Of a stretch of 64,000 nt of DNA, positions 25,663 through 32,100 are shown piece after piece. Positions within the stretch are counted from its first letter, which is position 1; the number at the start of each line of letters is the position of its first letter. Under the pieces are notes generated by a model that saw only the letters and a list, made by a program, of their open reading frames with translations, was not told where the DNA came from and ran no database searches. A program made the translations under genes and the position numbers. The stretch is from Gemmatimonadota bacterium (lineage in GTDB: Bacteria; Gemmatimonadota; Gemmatimonadetes; Gemmatimonadales; GWC2-71-9): the NCBI GenBank assembly GCA_003222195.1, contig QHVB01000025.1, forward strand, positions 186,001 to 250,000, in the 5' to 3' direction.

Positions 25663-26792
25663 GCGAAGCGCTCGCGGTCGGCGTCATGTCGGGGACATCG
25701 CTCGACGGGATCTCGACCGCGCTGGTGCGGCTGCGCGACGGTGCTGCCGAGCTGGTCGCGTTTCGGCAAGAGCCGTACAGCGCGGCGGAGCGTGGGGCGA
25801 TCATCGATACGATCGCGCGCGGCACGCCGAAGGACGTCGCGTTTCTGCACGTCGCGCTGGGTGAGCGCTTTGCGGCGGCAGTACTCGCCCTCCTGGCAAC
25901 TTCCAAGACAAACCCGCGAGACCTCTCCTTTATCGCATCCCACGGCCAAACGATCTGGCACGAGCCGGGACGGGCAACGTTCCAGCTCGGCGATGCCGCC
26001 GTGCTGGCGGAGCGAGTGGGGGTGCGAGTCGTGAGCGACTTTCGCGCCCGCGACGTGGCAGCGGGAGGGCAGGGGGCGCCGCTCGTGCCGCTCGCCGACG
26101 TGATGCTGTTCGGGCACGAGCAGCACGGGCGCTGGCTGCTGAACATCGGCGGCATGGCGAACGTGACGTGGGTGCCACGGCGCGGGGTCGCCGAGGGCGC
26201 GTTTGCGTTCGACACGGGCCCCGGCGTCGCGGTGATCGATGCGATCACGCGACGCGTGGATCCGGACGCGCCGTACGATCGGGATGGCGAGCGGGCGCGC
26301 CGCGGCCGGCCCGTTGCGAAGCTGCTCGAGGAGCTGCTCGCCGATCCGTATTTCGGTCAACCACCTCCCAAGAGCACGGGCCGCGAGCGATTCGGCATCG
26401 AGTACGCCGACAAGCTGCGCGCGCGCGTCAAGAAAGCCGGTGGCTCCGACAATGACGCGATCGCCACCGCGACCGCCCTCACGGCCGAGTCGATCGGGCG
26501 GGCGATCGAGCGGTGGGGGGAAGGGGGAAGAGGGACGGGGGAAGGGGAAATCGCGGAAGTGGTGATCTCGGGTGGGGGCGCGAAGAATCCCGCGCTGCTC
26601 GAGCGGCTCGCCGCCAAGATCCAGCCGCGCGCGGTCGTCCTGTTCGATCAGGTGTTCTTCAACGGCGAGGCCAAGGAGGCGGTCGCATTCGCGTTTCTCG
26701 GCATGCAGACCGTGTCCGGGAAGGCGGGCAATCTCCCGGCGGCCACGGGGGCGCGCGGGCCGCGCATTCTCGGGCACATCACGCCCGCATGA
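25659..26792 (+). CDS. anmK: Anhydro-N-acetylmuramic acid kinase
   Basis: A 377-residue enzyme of the ASKHA fold that hydrolyses and phosphorylates 1,6-anhydro-MurNAc to MurNAc-6-phosphate, the substrate of MurQ. Motifs are VGVMSGTSLDGISTAL at the N-terminus, SHGQTIWHEPG, NIGGMANVTW, FDTGPGVAVID and VISGGGAKNPALL. A low-complexity Gly/Glu stretch (RWGEGGRGTGEGEIAE, 26512-26551) interrupts the helix before the last motif and looks like an in-frame expansion of GGGGAA/GGGGAC units. It overlaps the genes on both sides by four bases. Confidence 0.96.
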   Translation: MSEALAVGVMSGTSLDGISTALVRLRDGAAELVAFRQEPYSAAERGAIIDTIARGTPKDVAFLHVALGERFAAAVLALLATSKTNPRDLSFIASHGQTIWHEPGRATFQLGDAAVLAERVGVRVVSDFRARDVAAGGQGAPLVPLADVMLFGHEQHGRWLLNIGGMANVTWVPRRGVAEGAFAFDTGPGVAVIDAITRRVDPDAPYDRDGERARRGRPVAKLLEELLADPYFGQPPPKSTGRERFGIEYADKLRARVKKAGGSDNDAIATATALTAESIGRAIERWGEGGRGTGEGEIAEVVISGGGAKNPALLERLAAKIQPRAVVLFDQVFFNGEAKEAVAFAFLGMQTVSGKAGNLPAATGARGPRILGHITPA

Positions 26793-28216
26793 TCCCCCGG
26801 GCGCGCCTCGTGTGTCCAGCGCTGCGGTGGCGGCGGGGATCCTTTCGATCGGAGCGCGCCAAAATCGAGCAAGCGCTCGCGGCTGGAGTCGGCGGGTTCA
26901 TTCTGTTTGGCGGCACGCGCGCCGCCGTTACCGCGCTCACGAGCGCCTTGCGCGACCTCGCGGGCCGGCCGCTGCTGCTCGGCTCTGACTTCGAGCGCGG
27001 GCCGGGGCAGCAGGTGAAGGGTCTCACCGAGCTGCCGCCGCCGGCCGCGCTCGGCTATCTCAACGATCTCGATGCGACGTATGCGTGTGGGCAAATCACC
27101 GGGACCGAGGCGCGCGCCGTGGGGCTCACATGGGTGTTCGCGCCGGTTTGCGATCTCGATATCGAGCCCAAGAATCCGATCGTACAGACGCGCTCGTTCG
27201 GTGCCGATCCGCAGCTCGTCAGCTCGCATGCGGCCGCCTGGATTCGCGGCTGTCAGGAGCACTTCGTCATGGCGTGCGCTAAACATTTTCCGGGGCACGG
27301 GCGCACGACGACGGACTCGCATGAGGGTCTTCCCGTGGTGGAGGTACTCGGCGACGACGTGCAGCGGGCCGATGTCGCGCCGTTCAAGGCGGCGGTGGAC
27401 GCGGGTGTCGGAAGCGTCATGCCGGCATTCGTCGCGTATCCACGGTGGGACGCGAGCGGGTCCGCCGCGACGTTCTCGCCGATCATTCTCGGGTATCTCC
27501 GCGACACCATCGGATTCCGCGGACTCACCGTCACGGACGCGTTCATCATGGGTGGCGCGACCGCGGCTTCTCCCGAGAGCGATGCCGCCGTTGCCGCGGT
27601 GAGCGCGGGCTGCGACATGCTGCTCTATCCGACGGATTGGGCGGGCGTCGTCCACGCGCTGGAACGCGTCCCGGCTGCGAGGGCTGAGGAGGCGCTGGCG
27701 AGATACGAGAAGAGCATTGCGGGATGGGGGACGGGGGACGGGGGACGGGTGGATGACGCGACGCTCGCGGAGCATCAGAAGTTCGCTGACGGGTTGGCGG
27801 ATCGGGCGGTACATCTCGTGCGCGGCGAGCGGCCGCAGCTCGGCAAGGCGCTGACCGTGACGGTCGTCGATGATGATGTCGGTGGACCATACACGATCCC
27901 GCCGCGAGACGTGTTCGCCAAAACGTTAGCAGGGCAGGGTGCGCGGTTTCTCAGACACCCGACACCTGACACCAGACACCTGATTCTTGTCTATGCGGAG
28001 CCGAGGTCGTGGAAGGGGCGCGCCGATCTCGGGCCGCAATCCGTCGCGCGGCTCGAGCGGCTCGTGCTGGGAGCGTCGCTCGTGGTGTTGTTCGCGCATC
28101 CGCGGCTCGCCGCGCAGGTCCCCGGGGATGCGCCGGTGCTGTGCGCGTGGCATGGGCAGGCGTTGATGCAACGGGCGGCGGCGCGGTGGGTGGTCGGTCG
28201 ACGTGCTGGCGAGTAG
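26789..28216 (+). CDS. nagZ: Glycoside hydrolase family 3 beta-N-acetylhexosaminidase (NagZ-like)
   Basis: 475 residues with no signal peptide, so cytosolic as expected for NagZ, which frees GlcNAc from GlcNAc-anhydroMurNAc peptides. The N-terminal barrel shows GFILFGG, SDFERGPGQQV, AKHFPGHGRTTTDSHEGLP (Asp-His catalytic loop) and VTDAFIMGG with the nucleophile Asp. The C-terminal 150 residues form a further domain unlike short NagZ proteins. Two stretches look like in-frame repeats: GWGTGDGGR (27722-27752) and HPTPDTRHLI (27954-27986). It overlaps anmK by ATGA and is the last gene of the recycling operon. Confidence 0.9.
   Translation: MIPRARLVCPALRWRRGSFRSERAKIEQALAAGVGGFILFGGTRAAVTALTSALRDLAGRPLLLGSDFERGPGQQVKGLTELPPPAALGYLNDLDATYACGQITGTEARAVGLTWVFAPVCDLDIEPKNPIVQTRSFGADPQLVSSHAAAWIRGCQEHFVMACAKHFPGHGRTTTDSHEGLPVVEVLGDDVQRADVAPFKAAVDAGVGSVMPAFVAYPRWDASGSAATFSPIILGYLRDTIGFRGLTVTDAFIMGGATAASPESDAAVAAVSAGCDMLLYPTDWAGVVHALERVPAARAEEALARYEKSIAGWGTGDGGRVDDATLAEHQKFADGLADRAVHLVRGERPQLGKALTVTVVDDDVGGPYTIPPRDVFAKTLAGQGARFLRHPTPDTRHLILVYAEPRSWKGRADLGPQSVARLERLVLGASLVVLFAHPRLAAQVPGDAPVLCAWHGQALMQRAAARWVVGRRAGE
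27721..27752 (+). repeat. GGGGGAC short tandem repeat inside nagZ
   Basis: About three copies of GGGGGAC follow GGGAT, encoding a Gly/Thr/Asp stretch. A related GGGGAA/GGGGAC stretch lies in anmK (26515-26550), and a CCCGTCC version lies in the last lipoprotein gene (about 63805-63820). Confidence 0.7.
27954..27986 (+). repeat. GACACC(T/C) short tandem repeat inside nagZ
   Basis: Four degenerate units of the type GACACCYGA/GACACCWGA occur in a row and are translated in frame. They fall between the predicted strands of the C-terminal domain. Confidence 0.65.
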
Positions 28217-28232
28217 CGCTGCCCTATTTATT

Positions 28233-28250
28233 TTAGACAGACCAGTCTAA
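28233..28250. promoter_or_regulatory. TetR-type operator-like palindrome
   Basis: TTAGAC, six bases, GTCTAA: a perfect six-base inverted repeat with inner bases AGACCA. This resembles operators of many TetR/AcrR regulators (TAGACNGNCNGTCTA). An AT-rich TATTTATTTTA stretch directly upstream could be the promoter. No tetR gene is nearby. Its right half overlaps the possible left core of the first attC-like site. Confidence 0.5.
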
Positions 28251-28328
28251 CACTAGGCGATGACCTCGGGGATCTGGATTATGCGTGCGACAACGGAATG
28301 CGAAATGGTTTCGACAGTTCTGTTAGGC
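28245..28328 (+). other. attC-like site A
   Basis: The left core GTCTAAC (28245-28251) fits RYYYAAC and the right core GTTAGGC (28322-28328) fits GTTRRRY. They are 84 bases end to end. The inner arms pair poorly. It is the left boundary of the cassette-like region. Confidence 0.35.
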
Positions 28329-28336
28329 GCTCGCGG

Positions 28337-28600
28337 ATGCTTCTAACGGATCCAACTTCAGAAGTCATCGCTGTGGTGGTTGCGACGAGCGTCGCCCAGT
28401 TCGGCGGCGCCTGGACATATCTAACCGCAAAGCGAAGGGCTTTTCGCGAGCCCGTTGCTGCAACCATGTGCGGTCTGGTTACGACGCTCATCGCTGCTCC
28501 TGCCTACATCCTCCTGGACGTTCATCGCTGGTTTGATCCACAAGTGAGTTGGGGCCTGTCGGTCTTCTTAGCGGTTTGTGGGGGGATTTGCCAGCTTTGA
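28337..28600 (+). CDS. Small two-helix membrane protein (cassette gene)
   Basis: 87 residues. It starts at an ATG nine bases after the attC-like core GTTAGGC. There are two hydrophobic segments (SEVIAVVVATSVAQFGGAW and ATMCGLVTTLIAAPAYILLDV) and a third weak one at the end (WGLSVFLAVCGG). The size and arrangement recall holins, but no family is recognised. The stop TGA shares a base with the next ATG (TGATG), so the two genes are probably co-translated. Confidence 0.55.
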   Translation: MLLTDPTSEVIAVVVATSVAQFGGAWTYLTAKRRAFREPVAATMCGLVTTLIAAPAYILLDVHRWFDPQVSWGLSVFLAVCGGICQL

Positions 28601-29367
28601 TGCTGTCGCGCTTGGCTGGGCCCCTCCGTCGCGTCGTGCGCCCGCTGGGCCGCGCTCGGCTCCTGAGTCATCGACTCGTCGGTCGCTTGGTGGAGCTCGG
28701 TGGCAATCAGGTGACCATCGAGGGCCTCCACTTCTCGGTCGATAACCCGCTTATCACGAGGCGCGAGAAGGGTTTGCTCGATGTCGGCCTCCACGAGCGG
28801 GGAGAGATCGCGCTGGCGTGCCGATACATCGAGGCCGACCTTCCCGTCGTCGAGCTTGGAGGCGGGATCGGCGTCGTCGCCTGCATCATCAACCGCCGGC
28901 TGACCCGTCCTACGGATCACGTCGTTGTCGATGCCAATGCCGAGCTGATCCCCACGCTCGAGGCCAACCGGCGGCTGAACCGGGCTGGGTTCCGGATCCG
29001 CAACGTCGCGCTTGCATACGGAAGCGTGGAGACGGCGTTCGCGATCGACTCGTTCGCAACGGGCCGGGTCGGCGGCGTCGGGCGGCGCGCCCTGGTCGCG
29101 ACGGCTACGCTCGCGAGCCTGCTTGAGGAAACCGCCTTCGAACGCATCAATCTCGTCGTCGATATCGAAGGAGCGGAGGTCGATCTCGTGGAGCGGGAGG
29201 GTCCACTGCTCGCCCGCCACGCACGGATTCTCATCGTTGAGACCCACCCGCGGTTCGCCGGCGAAGAGGCGATCCCACGGATGCTTACGGCCCTGCGGAA
29301 ACTTGGCTTCTCCGAGGTGGCGCGGGCGCGCGACGTCTTTGCCTTCGAGCACCGAACGCTGGGCTAA
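28600..29367 (+). CDS. FkbM-family SAM-dependent methyltransferase (cassette gene)
   Basis: 255 residues. The fold is that of FkbM methyltransferases (Methyltransf_21): LPVVELGGGIGVVACIINRRL as the SAM-binding motif I, DHVVVDANAELIPTLEANRRLN as motif II, and NLVVDIEGAEVDLVEREG followed by ILIVETHPRFAGEE, the diagnostic DIEGAE and EvHP segments. Such enzymes O-methylate sugars or secondary metabolites. No glycosyltransferase genes surround it, which fits a stand-alone acquired gene. The start was set at 28600 because of the one-base overlap with the previous stop. Confidence 0.85.
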   Translation: MLSRLAGPLRRVVRPLGRARLLSHRLVGRLVELGGNQVTIEGLHFSVDNPLITRREKGLLDVGLHERGEIALACRYIEADLPVVELGGGIGVVACIINRRLTRPTDHVVVDANAELIPTLEANRRLNRAGFRIRNVALAYGSVETAFAIDSFATGRVGGVGRRALVATATLASLLEETAFERINLVVDIEGAEVDLVEREGPLLARHARILIVETHPRFAGEEAIPRMLTALRKLGFSEVARARDVFAFEHRTLG

Positions 29368-29452
29368 TGACGCGTTGGGGGGCACCGCCGCCTCGAGCCG
29401 CCTGGGCTATTCTGTCGCCCCCGGCCTTCCGAGCTTCAGCGCGAACCTAGCC
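29362..29452 (+). other. attC-like site B (weak)
   Basis: The left arm GGCTAATGACGCG overlaps the methyltransferase stop. The right arm GAGCTTCAGCGCGAACCTAGCC has GGCTA and CGCG pairing positions in common with the left arm. The right core is CCTAGCC, not GTTRRRY, so this would be a decayed site. Confidence 0.25.
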
Positions 29453-29496
29453 ACAGTTTCTGCAGTATACTCTTTCGTCCAACACAGGCAGGTCCG

Positions 29497-29760
29497 ATGC
29501 CGACGTTCTGGTTTTACCTAAAAGACGTCATGCCGCTTCTTGCAACGATACCACCAGCGCTCGCAGCTATTTGGATTGGGAATCGGTGGTTGAGGCTTCG
29601 GCACGGGGGCGCCGAAGTACAAGCCGACATCGCGGCTCTTCGCAACGAGGTTGATGCGCTACGCCATGAACTAGCCGAGACGCAAGAGCGGCTCGACTTC
29701 GCGGAGCGCCTGCTGAAGGGCCTTCGCGAGGCGCACTCCGAATTGCCGAGGTCGTCGTAG
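29497..29760 (+). CDS. Small membrane-anchored coiled-coil protein (cassette gene)
   Basis: 87 residues. One N-terminal hydrophobic helix (VMPLLATIPPALAAIWIGN) is followed by a charged helix with heptad spacing (IAALRNEVDALRHELAETQERLDFAERLLKGL). The C-terminal ERLDFAERLL is nearly identical to ERVDFAERLL in the separate gene at 58260-58493, so the two are homologues. The topology recalls PspB, but the family is not certain. It starts with ATG after GCAGGTCCG, without a strong ribosome-binding site. Confidence 0.65.
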   Translation: MPTFWFYLKDVMPLLATIPPALAAIWIGNRWLRLRHGGAEVQADIAALRNEVDALRHELAETQERLDFAERLLKGLREAHSELPRSS

Positions 29761-29771
29761 CACGGGAAGGG

Positions 29772-29825
29772 GTCTATCTTGATCGCGGCCGACGCACCAC
29801 GCAGCTTATGCGCGAATCGTTAGGC
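29772..29825 (+). other. attC-like site C
   Basis: 54 bases. The left core GTCTATC is one base off RYYYAAC. GATCGCG in the left arm pairs with CGCGAATC in the right arm. The right half is GCAGCTTA...GTTAGGC. This is one of the two clearest sites. Confidence 0.55.
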
Positions 29826-29875
29826 GGCCCCAACCGACCCCCTCCACCAATGCAGATCCCATGCGGGAGACCTCC

Positions 29876-30187
29876 ATGTTCCTCGTTCGCGAGATCATGT
29901 TTTGCAAGCCGGGTAAAGTCCGGCCGTTGGTTGAGAAGTTCTTGGCGATGAACAGAATCGGAGCCAAGAGTGGCATGCCGAAGATGCGAGTCATGACGGA
30001 CTTCTGCGCCGAGCGGTACTGGATGCTTGTGGCGGAAATGGAAGTGGAGAGCATGGATGAGTTCGAGCAGATGACGAAGGGTGGGGGGCAGCGCGGCGAG
30101 GCGATGAAGGAAATGGAGAACATTATGAAGGACTATCACGACTTGGTCGAATCGGGTCGGCGCGAGGTGTACAAGATTGAAGGCTGA
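29876..30187 (+). CDS. Small dimeric alpha/beta-barrel (NIPSNAP/ABM-like) protein (cassette gene)
   Basis: About 103 residues. The strand-helix order (FLVREIMFCKPGKVRPLVEKFLAMN, MRVMTDFCAERYWMLVAEMEVESMDEFEQM, MENIMKDYHDLVESGRREVYKI) fits a ferredoxin-like dimeric barrel as in NIPSNAP or ABM proteins. The function is unknown. The ATG at 29876 has GGGAGA ten bases upstream; an in-frame ATG at 29861 would add five residues. The 3' end of the gene forms the left arm of attC-like site D. Confidence 0.7.
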   Translation: MFLVREIMFCKPGKVRPLVEKFLAMNRIGAKSGMPKMRVMTDFCAERYWMLVAEMEVESMDEFEQMTKGGGQRGEAMKEMENIMKDYHDLVESGRREVYKIEG

Positions 30188-30225
30188 TGAGCGCGGCGCC
30201 GCAGCTTAAGTGCAATCCGTTAGGC
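30167..30225 (+). other. attC-like site D
   Basis: 59 bases overlapping the 3' end of the preceding gene. The left arm GTGTACAAGATTG and the right arm CAATCCGTTAGGC share the GATTG/CAATC pairing, and GCGGC/GCCGC pair at the centre. The right half GCAGCTTA...GTTAGGC matches site C. The left core lacks AAC in register. Confidence 0.55.
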
Positions 30226-30249
30226 GGCGCGAATCATTCCGGAGGTCCG

Positions 30250-30795
30250 ATGAAATCATCTGTTCTGAGCATCACGGGGATCACAGTACTGGGTGTCGCG
30301 TTCGTCGTCCTGTTGACAACTGGGTCCGCACCGGTAGTTCGCGCACGAAGTCAAACTGGTGCTGACCAGTGCGCCGCACGCCTTGCGACCTTCGATACAC
30401 TCGATTTCGACGTCTTCAGTAACCAGAAATGGCCCCGTTTGTCCGAGAGTCACGCGAGCGACATCGTCGTGACGTGGCCGGACGGTCACGAGACGAACGG
30501 GATCGGCCGGCACATCGAAGATCTCAAAGGCATGTTCGTCTATGCTCCCAACACCAACATCGCCGTTCATCCCATCCGGATTTGCTCGGGTGACTATACG
30601 GCGGTGACCGGGATCATGACCGGGACGTTTTCACGTCCAATGCCGACCGGCGATGGCAAGACAGTCGCCCCGACAGGCAAGTCGTTCCGGCTTACGATGG
30701 CGACGATCGGGCACTGGAAGGGCGCTACCATGGATCACGAATGGCTCTTCTGGGACAACCACGAGTTCATGCGACAGATCGGTTTGGCCCACTGA
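30250..30795 (+). CDS. Exported SnoaL-like / ester cyclase-like protein (cassette gene)
   Basis: 181 residues. An N-terminal signal peptide or anchor (LSITGITVLGVAFVVLLTTG) is followed by a SnoaL-type cone domain with LSESHASDIVVTWPDGHETNGIGRHIEDLKGMF, TAVTGIMTGTFSRPM and MATIGHWKGATMDHEWLFWDNHEFMRQIGL. The last segment is typical of ester cyclases, where the end helix closes the barrel. The catalytic role is unknown. The ATG at 30250 was chosen because GGAGG lies five bases upstream and a clean signal peptide results. Confidence 0.78.
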   Translation: MKSSVLSITGITVLGVAFVVLLTTGSAPVVRARSQTGADQCAARLATFDTLDFDVFSNQKWPRLSESHASDIVVTWPDGHETNGIGRHIEDLKGMFVYAPNTNIAVHPIRICSGDYTAVTGIMTGTFSRPMPTGDGKTVAPTGKSFRLTMATIGHWKGATMDHEWLFWDNHEFMRQIGLAH

Positions 30796-30832
30796 GCACG
30801 GTTCTTCGCAGCTTAGCCGCACTCCGTTAGGG
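30775..30832 (+). other. attC-like site E
   Basis: The right half is GCAGCTTA...GTTAGGG. The left arm overlaps the end of the SnoaL-like gene (CGGTTTGGC...GAGC) and pairs partly with GCACTCCG. The last base of the core is G where Y is expected. Confidence 0.45.
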
Positions 30833-30940
30833 AGCCCATCGAAGAACTGGTGTCGTCCTCGACGGGATGACACATACGCACCAGAATTAGCCGCTCACCT
30901 GTCAATGATTACCGCAACCAACCAATTGCTCGGAGGTCAA

Positions 30941-31372
30941 ATGAAACGCGCGTGGCCGCTTGCTGCCGTCGCCGTCGCTGTGGTTTTGACGACCGCGGTC
31001 GTGTTTGCTGCCCAGGAGCAAAGTTCCGGCGTCATCTTTGCACATTCACGGACCGTCAAATACTCGCCGCTCGTGCCTGGGGTCTCGAGCGCGGTGGTCT
31101 GGGGCGATACCGCCCAGGGACCGTTCGGGGGGTTTACGAAGTTCCGTCCCGGATTCGATGCAGGGATGCACACGCATACGGCGGACGTGTTGGTTGTCGT
31201 GTTGCGTGGCGCCTATCTGTACCGCGATGATGCGGGTGCCAAACGCGTCGGCCCGGGCGATTTCATTCGGATTCCGGGTGGTCACAAACACTGGAGCGGC
31301 GGAGATCGCAAGGAAGGCGCGCTGTTTTATCAGCAGACGTTCGGCAAGTTCGATTTGATCCCGGCGAAGTAG
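30941..31372 (+). CDS. Exported cupin-domain protein (cassette gene)
   Basis: 143 residues with a signal peptide (LAAVAVAVVLTTAVVFAAQ). The cupin barrel shows motif 1 as FRPGFDAGMHTHTADVLVVVLRGAYLY (two His and a following acidic position), then VGPGDFIRIPGGHKHWSGG as motif 2. It may be a metal-dependent enzyme or sugar binder. CGGAGGTCAA lies before the ATG, the same pattern as in the SnoaL-like cassette (GGAGGTCCG). The 108 bases between site E and the ATG hold no other gene. Confidence 0.8.
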   Translation: MKRAWPLAAVAVAVVLTTAVVFAAQEQSSGVIFAHSRTVKYSPLVPGVSSAVVWGDTAQGPFGGFTKFRPGFDAGMHTHTADVLVVVLRGAYLYRDDAGAKRVGPGDFIRIPGGHKHWSGGDRKEGALFYQQTFGKFDLIPAK

Positions 31373-31401
31373 CGGACCCTGAGAATGCCGTGGCGCCGGC
31401 T

Positions 31402-31434
31402 GGCTAACACGCGCCCGAGGCTGGCGGCGCGCGA
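31402..31434 (-). repeat. Inverted half-site F, matching site G
   Basis: GGCTAAC...GAGGCTGGCGGC reads on the opposite strand as GCCAGCCTC...GTTAGCC, close to GCAGCCTC...GTTAGCC at 31834-31861. Sites F and G therefore face each other across the DUF3574 gene like terminal inverted repeats. Confidence 0.5.
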
Positions 31435-31827
31435 ATGAAACGCCACGCCTTCCTCTTATTGCTGCTCTGGGGCTGCGCCTCGACGATTCGGTCAGGTGCA
31501 ACGGAACCCATTGTCACAGAGCGCCTGTATTTCGGACGCAACATCTCCAACACGCTAGGCGTCACGGACTCGCTGTGGACGGTTTTTGTGCGCGAGGTTG
31601 TGAGTTCCCGCCTCCCAGGTGGCTTCACATTCTGGGCCGCCGAGGGCGAGTGGCGGGCGCCCAACGGCCAGTCCAGCCACGAACCGAGCTTCGTGCTCGA
31701 AATCGTTCATCCGACGTCCTCAGCTGTGACGGATTCGGCGATCGTGGCGATCATCGCCGAGTACAAACGCCGGTTTAAGCAGCAGTCTGTGCTGCGCGTC
31801 GCCACTCCAGGACGTGCTAGCTTCTGA
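31435..31827 (+). CDS. DUF3574 lipoprotein (cassette gene)
   Basis: 130 residues. The signal peptide ends LLLLWGC (lipobox, Cys14). The body agrees with DUF3574: TERLYFGRNIS, WTVFVREVVSSRLPGGFTFW, GEWRAPNGQ, EPSFVLEIVHP and YKRRFKQQSVLRV. The function of the family is unknown. The gene is flanked closely by the half-site F, one base before the ATG, and site G after the stop. Confidence 0.8.
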   Translation: MKRHAFLLLLLWGCASTIRSGATEPIVTERLYFGRNISNTLGVTDSLWTVFVREVVSSRLPGGFTFWAAEGEWRAPNGQSSHEPSFVLEIVHPTSSAVTDSAIVAIIAEYKRRFKQQSVLRVATPGRASF

Positions 31828-31861
31828 TGGTCGGCAGCCTCACACGCGCACCCTGTTAGCC
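31815..31861 (+). other. attC-like site G
   Basis: The right half is GCAGCCTC...GTTAGCC (31834-31861). A possible left core TGCTAGC overlaps the end of the DUF3574 gene. The next small gene starts 12 bases after the core. Confidence 0.35.
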
Positions 31862-31872
31862 GAGCGTGACCT

Positions 31873-32085
31873 ATGGTAAAAGGCAAAGGTCCTCGCAAGA
31901 CTCAGAAGAAAGCCGATCTCGTTCCCAGCCCCAGTCCTCCCCCCCGGCCCGTGGTTTCGGAGTACTCTCCGCCAGCACTCGTCGAATTGGCTCGGGCCAT
32001 CCGCCTAGCGGTCGGCGCCTTGCTCGATCTCGCGGATGCTGCCGCGGAAGTGATCAGCAAACGAATGGAAGGTCGAGCCGATTGA
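31873..32085 (+). CDS. Small proline-rich hypothetical protein (last cassette gene)
   Basis: 70 residues. It has a basic N-terminus (KGKGPRKTQKKADL), a proline-rich linker (PSPSPPPRP) and an amphipathic C-terminal helix (ALVELARAIRLAVGALLDLADAAAEVISKRM). No family is recognised. Support comes from its place just after an attC-like core, as with other cassettes. It ends 15 bases before the convergent UbiA stop, marking the right edge of the array. Confidence 0.45.
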   Translation: MVKGKGPRKTQKKADLVPSPSPPPRPVVSEYSPPALVELARAIRLAVGALLDLADAAAEVISKRMEGRAD

Positions 32086-32100
32086 CATCGCAAAGGTGGC

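Larger units (their letters stand above)
28245..32085 (+). mobile_element. Putative integron gene-cassette array without integrase (CALIN-like), degenerate
   Basis: Eight short plus-strand genes of unrelated families are separated by imperfect palindromes. The best right halves are GCAGCTTATGCGCGAATCGTTAGGC (29801-29825, quoted here only as its two parts GCAGCTTA and GTTAGGC), the same pattern at 30201-30225, and GCAGCTTA...GTTAGGG at 30808-30832. GTTAGGC fits the attC core GTTRRRY, and GCAGCTTA lies where L' is expected. Each core is followed within 15-120 bases by the next start codon. The left arms are weak, so the sites may be old. No tyrosine recombinase is in the window. Confidence 0.6.

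Noticed and set aside
27721-27986. CRISPR array or minisatellite
   Set aside because: Units are six to nine bases, lie in a coding frame and have no spacers. No cas genes are seen in the window.
28201-32100. Integron integrase or attI site in the array
   Set aside because: No tyrosine-recombinase frame with the RHRY residues is present on either strand, so only a cassette cluster is claimed.
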